A DNA stretch of 15,010 nucleotides from an uncultured Actinomycetes bacterium (GTDB lineage Bacteria > Actinomycetota > Thermoleophilia > Miltoncostaeales > Miltoncostaeaceae), in NCBI GenBank assembly GCA_903866425.1, contig CAIPNN010000140.1, positions 1-15,010 of the forward strand, read 5' to 3'. The stretch's first letter is position 1; each line of letters starts with the position of its first letter. Both the position numbers and the translations under genes were made by a program. The notes under the pieces are model-generated. The model did no database searches. It saw only the letters and a program-made list of their open reading frames with translations, and was not told the DNA's origin. Positions 6,725 through 13,155 of this stretch are shown piece by piece.

Positions 6725-7515
6725 GCCCCCAGCTCGTCGAGGGTCACAAGCTCAATGCCCATGTCGCGGGCGGCGGCGCAGATACCGGGGATGGCGGCAG
6801 CGGTATCGTCGCGCAGTGCCTCGGGGTTCCATCCGTCGGCATCGTGCAGCAGCAGGATGCATCCAGGCGCAAGTGCCTGTGCGGAGCGCGCAACCACGAC
6901 GCCGGCACCCGGGTTGGCGCTGTCGAAGACGCCTCTGCTCCAGCCCATCATGCGGTAACCGGCGGCACGCACGGACGCCCAGGTCGCAGGCCCGCGGTAG
7001 CCGTGCGGGGCGCGGAAGACCCGCGTGAGCGCACCGGGGCCGGCGGCCTCCTCGATGGCCAGTTCGGCCCGCTCCAGTTGCCCGCGTACGTAGCGGGGGC
7101 CGCGCCACACGAGGATTCCGTGGTCGTACCCGTGGCTTGCGATCTGGTGGCCCTCGTCACGCATGCGCCGCACGAGTTCGGGGTGCTGGCGCGCCTGGCG
7201 CCCCAGCACGAAGAAGGTGGCGCGCACACCCTCGGCGCGCAGTGCGTCGAGGATGGCCGGCGTGGACGGCCCGGGGCCGTCGTCGAAGGTGAGCGCCGCG
7301 AACGGGGCGTCTCGCGGGCCCCGGGCGGGCACAGGGCCGTAGATGGGCGATGTGGGGCGGAATGTGGCCCAGCCAGCCAGTACGCCACCGGCCACGGCGA
7401 CAAGCGCTGCGCGGGGACGGCGGCGGGCGAGGAGCGCGGCACCCACGAGCAGGGCGGCCTCGGCGGCCACCACCCCGCGGATGGTGCGGCTCTTCGTCAT
7501 CGGGTCCGTGTTCAC
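6721..7515 (-). CDS. Membrane-anchored polysaccharide deacetylase (NodB/CE4 domain)
   Basis: This 264-residue protein has two hydrophobic stretches in residues 11-52, likely anchoring it in the membrane, then a NodB-homology domain. Visible CE4 motifs: TFDDGP (76-81) with catalytic and metal-binding aspartates D78-D79, the metal histidines H128 and H132 in SHGYDHG, RAPHGYR (168-174), and the LLLHD motif (221-225). The usual Asp-Trp of the fourth motif is not obvious; the corresponding stretch reads GVFDSANPG. The family removes N- or O-acetyl groups from peptidoglycan or other glycans. I choose GTG 7515 because AAAAGG lies 7 nt upstream on the minus strand; ATG 7500 is the alternative. It is the first gene of a two-gene operon with the downstream membrane protein. 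Confidence 0.88.
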   Translation of the reverse strand: MNTDPMTKSRTIRGVVAAEAALLVGAALLARRRPRAALVAVAGGVLAGWATFRPTSPIYGPVPARGPRDAPFAALTFDDGPGPSTPAILDALRAEGVRATFFVLGRQARQHPELVRRMRDEGHQIASHGYDHGILVWRGPRYVRGQLERAELAIEEAAGPGALTRVFRAPHGYRGPATWASVRAAGYRMMGWSRGVFDSANPGAGVVVARSAQALAPGCILLLHDADGWNPEALRDDTAAAIPGICAAARDMGIELVTLDELGA

Positions 7516-7602
7516 GACACGACCTTTTCGCGGTTCGTCTCGGGTTTCCCCGGCGGCGTCCACATGTGGTTGAGGGTAGCAATGCCCCACGGGGCGGCCC
7601 CG

Positions 7603-7635
7603 GTGTTGGCACACTGATGGTTGGAGTGCCAACAC
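7603..7635 (+). promoter_or_regulatory. CIRCE-like HrcA operator upstream of fmdB
   Basis: A long dyad has perfect 10-bp arms at 7603-7612 and 7626-7635. Its core fits the 9-9-9 CIRCE layout: TTGGCACAC (7606-7614), nine bases, GAGTGCCAA (7624-7632). Consensus CIRCE is TTAGCACTC-N9-GAGTGCTAA; the inner mismatch and the AG-to-GG type changes are modest and symmetrical except for one base. It lies immediately upstream of a TATACT -10 box, where HrcA would block RNA polymerase. HrcA control is inferred from sequence form. Confidence 0.65.
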
Positions 7636-7649
7636 TACCCGGCCGGGTC

Positions 7650-7655
7650 TATACT
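7650..7655 (+). promoter_or_regulatory. -10 element of the fmdB promoter
   Basis: TATACT stands out in very GC-rich DNA, 35 bp before the fmdB GTG, with a ribosome-binding site AGGAG at 7675-7679 between them. A start of transcription near 7662 would give a leader of about 23 nt. The matching -35 region falls inside the right arm of the CIRCE-like dyad and is not a good TTGACA match. Confidence 0.55.
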
Positions 7656-7684
7656 TCCCGCGCTTCCACCGTCCAGGAGAACCC

Positions 7685-7996
7685 GTGCCGGTCTACGACT
7701 ACAAGTGCGAGAAGGGCCACCGCTTCGAGGTGGTCCAGAGCATGTCGGACAAGCCTCTGAAGAAGTGCGAGGAGTGCGGCGCGAAGGCCGAGCGCGTGCT
7801 GCACGCCCCTGCGATCCACTTCAAGGGTTCCGGGTTTCACAACACCGACTACGGCACCAAGAAGCGTCCCGTGGGCGGCGATTCGTCAGGCGGCGAGAAG
7901 AAGTCGTCGGGTGGCGACTCCGCGCCGGCATCCACCCCGTCAAGCGGTGGCGAGTCGAAGTCGTCGGGCAAGACCGTGGGGCTCGACAAGGCGTAG
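7685..7996 (+). CDS. FmdB-family zinc-ribbon protein with disordered tail
   Basis: This 103-residue protein opens with the FmdB zinc-ribbon signature MPVYDYKC and carries C8, C28 and C31 (CEECG), plus KGSGFHNTDYG at 47-57, a hallmark of the family. In place of the usual second cysteine of the first CxxC there is CEKGH, so H12 may be the fourth zinc ligand. Residues 60-103 are a low-complexity Gly/Ser/Lys tail, presumably disordered. Actinobacterial homologues include Rv0991c (Ruc) of M. tuberculosis, described as a redox-regulated chaperone under HrcA control; the CIRCE-like site upstream here fits that role. GTG 7685 follows AGGAG by 5 nt. It is monocistronic and convergent with arsJ. Confidence 0.88.
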   Translation: MPVYDYKCEKGHRFEVVQSMSDKPLKKCEECGAKAERVLHAPAIHFKGSGFHNTDYGTKKRPVGGDSSGGEKKSSGGDSAPASTPSSGGESKSSGKTVGLDKA

Positions 7997-8002
7997 GCAC
8001 CG

Positions 8003-8028
8003 CGTGCCTGCGCTAGCGCGCAGGCACG
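8003..8028. terminator. Bidirectional hairpin between fmdB and arsJ
   Basis: CGTGCCTGCGC (8003-8013) and GCGCAGGCACG (8018-8028) form an 11-bp perfect stem with the 4-nt loop TAGC. It begins 6 bp after the fmdB stop and overlaps the arsJ stop codon (8013-8015), so it can terminate transcripts from both convergent genes. No T-run is present on either side. Confidence 0.6.
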
Positions 8029-9269
8029 ACTGACGCTGTCGCTCCCGATTTCGACCGCGGGAGCGCCAGCGAGATGGCTCCTGCGGCAACAACCATGATT
8101 GCCGACGCCCAGAGGCACGCCTCAAGCCCCTGCCACTGGTACAGCAGCCCTGAGAGGATCGTGCCGGCGAGCCGGCCGAACGCGTTGGCCATGTAATAGA
8201 AGCCCACATTCATGGCCACCTTGTCGCCATCGGCGTAGTGCAGGATGAGAAATGAATGCACGGCCGAGTTGAGTGCGAAGACGATGCCGAAGATGATGAG
8301 CCCCACCACCAGCACCGTGGCGGGGTCGAAGTCGGCGCCGAGGGCGATGGCGATGCCGGCGGGGAGGATGGCCAGGGCGAACGCCAGCCACGCGGCCGTG
8401 CGCCCGGTGGGCACCCGGCCATCGCGCCTGCGCATCAGACGCGGCGCGGCACTCTGCACGATGCCGTAGCCGATCACCCAGATGGCCATGAAGAAACCGA
8501 CCTCCCAGAATGTCCACCCGAGGACGCTCCTCAGGTAGACGGGCAGGCCCACGACAAACCACACGTCGCGTGATGCAAACAGGAAGACCCTGGCGGCCGA
8601 CAGCAGGTTGACCGCGCGGGTGTTGGAGAACATCTGGGTGAAGCGCGCCGTTGCACTGCCCTGCCCAAGGCTGCCGCGTACGGCCACGAGCACCATCACC
8701 AGTGCGGCCCCCACAAACGCCGACAGAAGGATGAGCGCCGGCCTGAAGCCGATGGTCGAGAGCAGCAGGCCGCCAAGGAAGAAGCCGACGCCCTTCAGCG
8801 CATTCTTCGACCCGGTGAGCACCGACACCCACTTGAAGAGGGCATCCGAGGCATTGGACGGCACGATCATCTTGACGGCGCTCTTGGAGCTCATCTTGGT
8901 GAGGTCCTTGGCCACCCCGCTCACTGCCTGCGACACCATGACGTACGGCACCACGAGCCAGACGGGCGGTACGAGGGCGAGCATCAGCAGGGCACCGATC
9001 TGCAGTGAGAGCCCGCCGACAAGGGTCGATTTGAGGCCCCACCGCGCGGCAATCCATCCGCCGAAGAGGTTGGTGAGCACCCCGAAGATCTCGTAGAAGA
9101 GGAAGAGGCTTGCCACCTGCAGTGGGCTGTAGCCCAGCTGGTAGAAGTAGAACAGCACCAGAATCCGGACGGCGCCATCGGTGATGGTGTCGGCCCAGTA
9201 CGCCGCCGTCACATAGGCGTACGTACGCAGGTCGCTGCGGCCGGCACCGCTGGTGGCGCTCGAGCCCAT
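8013..9269 (-). CDS. arsJ: ArsJ-type organoarsenical efflux MFS permease
   Basis: This 418-residue major-facilitator-type permease has about twelve hydrophobic segments. Segments I recognise from ArsJ are TDGAVRILVL (30-39), GVAKDLTKMSSKSAVK (118-133) and LTGSKNALKGVGFFLGG (151-167). ArsJ exports 1-arseno-3-phosphoglycerate, the unstable product formed when GAPDH uses arsenate in place of phosphate, and thereby gives arsenate resistance. The gene lies 9 bp downstream of a GAPDH gene of the matching type, the standard ArsJ arrangement. ATG 9269 is used, beginning MGSSATSG; the Shine-Dalgarno is weak, so translation may depend on coupling to the GAPDH gene. The assignment rests on both sequence and neighbour and is strong. 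Confidence 0.88.
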   Translation of the reverse strand: MGSSATSGAGRSDLRTYAYVTAAYWADTITDGAVRILVLFYFYQLGYSPLQVASLFLFYEIFGVLTNLFGGWIAARWGLKSTLVGGLSLQIGALLMLALVPPVWLVVPYVMVSQAVSGVAKDLTKMSSKSAVKMIVPSNASDALFKWVSVLTGSKNALKGVGFFLGGLLLSTIGFRPALILLSAFVGAALVMVLVAVRGSLGQGSATARFTQMFSNTRAVNLLSAARVFLFASRDVWFVVGLPVYLRSVLGWTFWEVGFFMAIWVIGYGIVQSAAPRLMRRRDGRVPTGRTAAWLAFALAILPAGIAIALGADFDPATVLVVGLIIFGIVFALNSAVHSFLILHYADGDKVAMNVGFYYMANAFGRLAGTILSGLLYQWQGLEACLWASAIMVVAAGAISLALPRSKSGATASVVPAR

Positions 9270-9278
9270 GATCAGGTG

Positions 9279-10301
9279 CTACCCGGCGAGGTGCCGGGCC
9301 ACGATGCGTGCGAGTTCGGCGTAGCGGTTGGCATAGCCCCACTCATTGTCGTACCAGGCGAGGATCTTCACCTGCGTGCCGTTGATCACCATGGTGGAAA
9401 GGCCATCGACGATGGATGAGCGCGGGTCATCCTTGTAGTCCACACTCACCAGCGGACGGCCCTCGAACCCGAGGATGCCGTCGAGGGGGCCCTCGGCAGC
9501 CGTGCGGAGCAGCGCGTTGACCTCGTCCACCGTGGTCGGGCGCTCCACCTCGAACACGCAGTCGGTGAGCGATGCGTTGGCGAGTGGCACGCGCACCGCG
9601 ACACCGTTCAGCCGTCCCTGCAGTTCGGGGAAGATGAGGCCGATGGCCGTGGCCGATCCGGTGGTGGTGGGGATGAGCGACATGCTGCTTGCGCGCGCCC
9701 GGCGCAGATCCTTATGGGGTGTGTCGAGGATCGACTGGGTGTTGGTGAGGTCATGCAGGGTGGTGATTGACCCGTGCCCGATGCCGATGCCCTCGTGAAT
9801 GACCTTGACCACGGGGGCGAGGCAGTTGGTGGTGCACGACGCGGCCGTGACCACATCGTGCACCTGTGGGTCGTACAGCGCATCGTTGACGCCGATCACC
9901 ACGTTCAGCGCCGCGGGATCGTTGACCGGCGCGGCAACCACAACCTTTGAGGCGCCGCGGTCGAAGTGCGGCTGCAGGTTGTCGATGGTGCGGAACTTGC
10001 CGGATGCCTCGAGCACGATCTCCACCCCATGATCGCGCCAGGGGATGTCCTCTGGGCGCGCGTGCGATGAGTGGCTGAGTGCCCGCCCATCAACGATGAC
10101 GTGGCCGTCGTCTGCGCTGATGTCGCGGTGCCAGCGGCCATGCACCGAGTCGAACTCCAGGAGGTGCGCGGATGTCGCGGCGTCGCCCTTGGCCTCGTTG
10201 ATGTGGACGAACTGCAACTCGGGCCAGTCACACGCTGCCCGAAGCGCAAGCCGCCCCATGCGGCCGAATCCGTTGATGCCGACGCGAACCGGGCGGGTCA
10301 C
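9279..10301 (-). CDS. ArsJ-associated glyceraldehyde-3-phosphate dehydrogenase
   Basis: This 340-residue NAD-dependent GAPDH has the Rossmann motif NGFGRMGR (10-17), active-site C156 in AASCTTNC, catalytic H183 in TLHDLTNTQS, and the C-terminal YDNEWGYANRY. The N-terminal segments HINEAKG and HLLEFDSVHGRW are characteristic of the GAPDH subgroup encoded beside arsJ. Its expected role is arsenolysis: oxidising glyceraldehyde-3-phosphate with arsenate to 1-arseno-3-phosphoglycerate for export by ArsJ. A normal glycolytic role cannot be excluded, but glycolytic gap usually sits with pgk and tpi, which are absent here. I start at GTG 10301, with GGAG 8 nt upstream on the minus strand; the ATG 5 nt earlier runs straight into a stop. 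The open frame extends further upstream but without family similarity. Confidence 0.92.
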   Translation of the reverse strand: MTRPVRVGINGFGRMGRLALRAACDWPELQFVHINEAKGDAATSAHLLEFDSVHGRWHRDISADDGHVIVDGRALSHSSHARPEDIPWRDHGVEIVLEASGKFRTIDNLQPHFDRGASKVVVAAPVNDPAALNVVIGVNDALYDPQVHDVVTAASCTTNCLAPVVKVIHEGIGIGHGSITTLHDLTNTQSILDTPHKDLRRARASSMSLIPTTTGSATAIGLIFPELQGRLNGVAVRVPLANASLTDCVFEVERPTTVDEVNALLRTAAEGPLDGILGFEGRPLVSVDYKDDPRSSIVDGLSTMVINGTQVKILAWYDNEWGYANRYAELARIVARHLAG

Positions 10302-10566
10302 TGCATGGTCTCCGGGGTCAAGGTGTCGGGGCGCAACCTCTCCCGTTGTGTACGCACTCCACGTACGACGATACGCGGGTCCCCACCTGCCCTGCACCGG
10401 CTGTTGCGACTGGGCCCTGACGGCAACCGGGCGGTTTCGGCGGTATGGCGCTGCACGGGCGTCACATATGACAGCGACTCGACGTGATGTTTCGTCGCTT
10501 CAACCCAGAAGGGCTGGCGGGTTCGTACGTTGACGGCGATCCAGTTCGCAACCCAGGAGGGAACCG
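10302..10566. other. Divergent intergenic region, gapdh-arsJ / small gene
   Basis: The 265 bp hold the gapdh Shine-Dalgarno (minus strand) and the AGGAGG of the small gene. A small dyad GTACG-N7-CGTAC and a near-palindrome GTCACATATGAC are present, either of which might be an operator half-site. I find no convincing ArsR-type operator, no Pho box and no clear -35/-10 pair. Confidence 0.4.
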
Positions 10567-10779
10567 ATGGATGACGTGCGTCGTGAGGTGCTGGACGACA
10601 TCGAGATGGTGCTCGCGCGCCTGTCGCGCTCGGTGAGGACTGACTTCGAGGCCGCCGAGGCGTGGCTGGCCTGGTCGGCAATGGCGACGGCGGTGCGCGC
10701 CGGTGCCCTCGGGGAGGACGACCTCGAGCGACTCGGGAGCCGTGCGCGCCGGGCGTCAGGCGTCGCGCTCGTTGCGTGA
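10567..10779 (+). CDS. Small hypothetical protein, 70 residues
   Basis: I do not recognise this protein. Its ATG is preceded by a near-ideal Shine-Dalgarno AGGAGG (10555-10560) with a 6-nt spacer, the strongest in the window, which is the main reason to believe it is translated. The product is acidic at the N-terminus (MDDVRREVLDDIEMV) and helical throughout, with DFEAAEAWLAWSAMATAVRAGAL in the middle and an Arg-rich end (RLGSRARRAS). It has no signal peptide, membrane helix or cysteine. It is divergent from gapdh-arsJ, with a 265-bp gap between them; a link to arsenic regulation is possible by position only. A weak 7-bp hairpin follows its stop. Confidence 0.65.
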   Translation: MDDVRREVLDDIEMVLARLSRSVRTDFEAAEAWLAWSAMATAVRAGALGEDDLERLGSRARRASGVALVA

Positions 10780-10794
10780 CCTCCTGCCGTCGTA

Positions 10795-10812
10795 ACCCAC
10801 GGTGTCGTGGGT
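10795..10812 (+). terminator. 7-bp hairpin after the small gene
   Basis: ACCCACG (10795-10801), loop GTGT, CGTGGGT (10806-10812) form a perfect stem 16 bp after the stop of the 70-residue gene. The stem is short and there is no T-run, so it is only a candidate terminator. Confidence 0.35.
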
Positions 10813-10959
10813 GTGACCGTTTGCACACGGCGCGCCGCTGACCCGGTACCACTCCATGTGCATGGTCGTTCTGGGATCACGTGTCTTCGACCATCGTGGA
10901 CACGCCGAAGCCGCCACCGGAGGTGATCACCGTCTCGCGTGATCCTCGTACTCCCCGCA

Positions 10960-10993
10960 CGGGGCACGGGCTGCGGGGGCAGTCCGTGCCCCG
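10960..10993. repeat. 15-bp hairpin with GGGG loop
   Basis: CGGGGCACGG (10960-10969) pairs with CCGTGCCCCG (10984-10993). After a G-T wobble, CTGC (10971-10974) pairs with GCAG (10979-10982), leaving a GGGG loop. The 15-bp stem is far stronger than local GC content requires. No T-run follows on either strand. It could be a terminator, part of a small RNA, or a protein-binding site. Confidence 0.6.
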
Positions 10994-11086
10994 TCACCTC
11001 CCGCCACTGATGGCGCGCCGCGCGAAGGTCTCGTGGCTCCCACGGATGGCACCGCACACCAAACGCAGTATCCGCGCCCGCTTTAC

Positions 11087-12166
11087 CTAGCGCCGCACGA
11101 AGGCGGCAACCTGCTGCTCGTCCTGGTTCGGCTCGCCCACCACATATGAGATTCCGTTGACCGTGCGCGGGATGCCGGCGAGCACGGTGCGGTCACCCGG
11201 GTCTGACGTGAGGCGCCACTGGAGCCACCCCAGCTTCATCAGGTCGGTCACACCCATATCGGTGCCGATGGCGCGGATTGCCGCCGCGCCCCGCCAGGGA
11301 GAGAACGGGATTCCCGAGAGCGAGGCCATCCTGCTCTTCACGCCGCTGACGAACGCCTGCTGCCGCGCAGCACGATGGAAGTCGTCGTCGCACTTCCGCA
11401 CACGAACGAACTTGAGTGCCTCGTCGCCGGTCAGATCAATCTGCCCCGTCGGGAAGCTCACCGTGGTGCCGCCGGGGTAGGGGCAGTTCTTGATGGCAGT
11501 GGGGTTGCTCACTGTGATGCCACCGATGTCGTCCACCATGCGCTTCACGCCGTTGAACTTGATCACCACGATGTGGTGGATGGGCAGCCCGGTGAGCTCG
11601 CGGACGGCGGTGATGATGCCCTTCTGGCCGCCCAGGTAGTACGCGGCATTGATCTTGTTCGGGCCGGCCCCCGGCAGGTCAACGCGGAAGTCGCGCGGGA
11701 TGGACAGCCACTTCACCTTGCCCGCGCCCGGGTCGGTGCGCATGATCATGATGGTGTCGGCGCGGCTTCGCGCCTCACCGGGGCGTGCGTCGGATCCGAT
11801 GATGAGCGTGTTCTGGGGTGACGACAGCATGGCCGCGCCTGGCGTGAGCGCGGCCTTGGCGCTGGCGGAGATACGCCCGTTGGCCTCGCCCACCGCACCC
11901 TGAAGCGCCATGTAGCCAAACACGCCCCATGCCACGAAGCCGAGCGCCACCACCACACCCGCGCGCCACGTCCAGCCCCAGATTCCGAGCCCACGGAACG
12001 ACCACCACCTGCGTGGTGGCCGGGGCGGATCGGCGAGCGGCACGGGTTCGGGGCGGTCGGCAGCGGCTGCCCCCTGGGTGAGGGCCTGAAGCCCTTCCAT
12101 CCCCTCGGCGGACGAGCCCGTGCCTCGCGCCTTGAATCGGCGGTATGGCTTGGTCTGGGGCGGCAT
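11087..12166 (-). CDS. LytR-CpsA-Psr (LCP) family cell-wall ligase
   Basis: This 359-residue membrane-anchored protein has a cytoplasmic Pro-rich N-terminus, one transmembrane helix at about 67-90, and an extracytoplasmic LCP domain. Conserved LCP features are LIIGSDARPG (121-130), SRADTIMI around residues 134-141, SIPRD (155-159), KINAAYYLGG (171-180), VDDIGGITV, and GDEALKFVRVRK. LCP enzymes transfer undecaprenyl-linked glycopolymers to peptidoglycan, indicating a Gram-positive-type envelope; the polymer cannot be told from sequence. The C-terminal region after the core has no LytR_C domain. ATG 12166 is 53 bp from the divergent glucokinase gene; the Shine-Dalgarno is weak, with only AAGG about 14 nt upstream. 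Confidence 0.9.
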   Translation of the reverse strand: MPPQTKPYRRFKARGTGSSAEGMEGLQALTQGAAAADRPEPVPLADPPRPPRRWWSFRGLGIWGWTWRAGVVVALGFVAWGVFGYMALQGAVGEANGRISASAKAALTPGAAMLSSPQNTLIIGSDARPGEARSRADTIMIMRTDPGAGKVKWLSIPRDFRVDLPGAGPNKINAAYYLGGQKGIITAVRELTGLPIHHIVVIKFNGVKRMVDDIGGITVSNPTAIKNCPYPGGTTVSFPTGQIDLTGDEALKFVRVRKCDDDFHRAARQQAFVSGVKSRMASLSGIPFSPWRGAAAIRAIGTDMGVTDLMKLGWLQWRLTSDPGDRTVLAGIPRTVNGISYVVGEPNQDEQQVAAFVRR

Positions 12167-12179
12167 CGGCGTGCGATGG

Positions 12180-12185
12180 TACCTT
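12180..12185 (+). promoter_or_regulatory. Candidate -10 for the glucokinase gene
   Basis: TACCTT fits the loose actinobacterial TAnnnT -10 pattern, 34 bp before the ATG at 12220, in a 53-bp divergent gap. No good -35 is found at standard spacing. The call is weak. Confidence 0.3.
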
Positions 12186-12219
12186 CGCCGCCAGCGTTCC
12201 CGGTCCTCGGAGGGTATGC

Positions 12220-13155
12220 ATGACCGTCATCGGCGTTGACGTGGGCGGGACCAAGATCGCTGCTGGGCGCCTCGCGGACGACTTCGCGATCGAGCGCACG
12301 GTCGTGATTCCCACTCCTCATGGGGGAATCAGCATTCTCGAGTCCATCGCGGGTCTCGTGGCCGACCTGCAATCTGACGCCGCGCAACCGGTGACAGCCG
12401 TCGGGGTGGGGCTTCCGGCCACGATTGACAGTGAAACGGGACTGGTGGCGCACTCGGTGCACACTGGAATGGGCGATTTCAACGCCGCAGGCCCTCTCCG
12501 GGACCTCATCGGGCTGCCGGTGCACCTCGACAACGACGCCAATCTGGCCATGCTCGCCGAGCACCGTCTGGGAGCGGCCCGGGGCATGCGCACGGCGCTG
12601 CTGCTCACCGTGGGCACGGGCATCGGTGGTGGCATCGTCATCAACGACGCCATTTTCCGCGGTGGCCGCGGGCACGGGGCCGAGTTGGGGCACGTCACCG
12701 TCGAGGCGGATGGCCCGCCCTGTCAGGGCAACTGCCCGGGGCGTGGCTGTCTTGAGACCATGTGCAGCGGTACTGCGCTCACCCGCGACTTCCGCGCCTT
12801 CGCCGAGGCGAATCCCGATTCGCCGATCGGGCGCCTGCACGCATCAAGTTCGCTCACCTCCATCACGGGTCTCGACCTTGCGCAGGCCGGCGACGCCGAC
12901 GCCATCGAGGTGGTCGCGGCCGCCGGTCGCTGGCTGGGCGCGGGCATCGCGTCCCTGTGCAACACGTTCGACCCCGACATCGTGCTCATCGGCGGTGGTG
13001 TGTCGGACGCCGGGGAACTGCTGCTGGGACCGGCGCGCGACGTGTACCAGGCGCGCGCGCTTCCGCCCACGCGCCGTGCCCCGCTGGCGCTCGCGTCGTT
13101 CGGCCCTGAGGCCGGAATGGTGGGGGCGGGCATTCTGGCTGCCGACGCCACATGA
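12220..13155 (+). CDS. ROK-family glucokinase
   Basis: This 311-residue sugar kinase would phosphorylate glucose (or a related sugar) with ATP to the 6-phosphate. It has the phosphate-binding DVGGTK (7-12), the sugar-binding and catalytic segment LDNDANLA with D106, VGTGIGGG (131-138), and the zinc site GHVTVEADGPPC...CLE with H158, C168, C172 and C177. The cysteine pattern is C-x3-C-x4-C rather than the classic CxCGxxGC. These features fit bacterial ROK glucokinases more than transcriptional repressors, since no N-terminal helix-turn-helix is present. ATG 12220 has GGAGGG at 12209-12214. Its stop overlaps the rsmI start as ATGA. Substrate is inferred from family. Confidence 0.88.
   Translation: MTVIGVDVGGTKIAAGRLADDFAIERTVVIPTPHGGISILESIAGLVADLQSDAAQPVTAVGVGLPATIDSETGLVAHSVHTGMGDFNAAGPLRDLIGLPVHLDNDANLAMLAEHRLGAARGMRTALLLTVGTGIGGGIVINDAIFRGGRGHGAELGHVTVEADGPPCQGNCPGRGCLETMCSGTALTRDFRAFAEANPDSPIGRLHASSSLTSITGLDLAQAGDADAIEVVAAAGRWLGAGIASLCNTFDPDIVLIGGGVSDAGELLLGPARDVYQARALPPTRRAPLALASFGPEAGMVGAGILAADAT

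Larger units (their letters stand above)
10780..11086. other. Structured gap without a confident gene
   Basis: This 307-bp stretch contains several nested inverted repeats: CCATG-TG-CATGG (10854-10865), GGATCACG (10874-10881) with CGTGATCC (10938-10945), the palindrome GGTGATCACC (10922-10931), GGAGGTGA (10919-10926) with TCACCTCC (10994-11001), and the strong hairpin at 10960-10993. A 69-codon frame starts at GTG 10881 and stops at 11090, touching the LCP gene's stop. It has a moderately high third-position GC but no ribosome-binding site and no recognisable family, so I do not call it a gene. Confidence 0.5.

Noticed and set aside
5645..6958. 437-codon plus-strand frame across the UPF0104 gene
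   Set aside because: His/Gln-rich translation typical of an antisense shadow; the minus-strand frame encodes a recognisable membrane protein.
7510..7515. Lone GTTCAC at the deacetylase start
   Set aside because: Single hexamer with no 11-bp partner; it is simply the reverse complement of the GTG-AAC start codons.
8122..9342. 406-codon minus-strand frame overlapping arsJ
   Set aside because: Out-of-frame shadow of arsJ with Arg/Pro/His-rich composition and no family motifs.
10302..10566. Possible ArsR operator before gapdh-arsJ
   Set aside because: Only short imperfect dyads are present; none resembles a known ArsR site closely enough to call.
11746..12840. 364-codon minus-strand frame across the LCP and glucokinase genes
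   Set aside because: Spans two real genes and their divergent promoter gap; composition is that of an antisense shadow.
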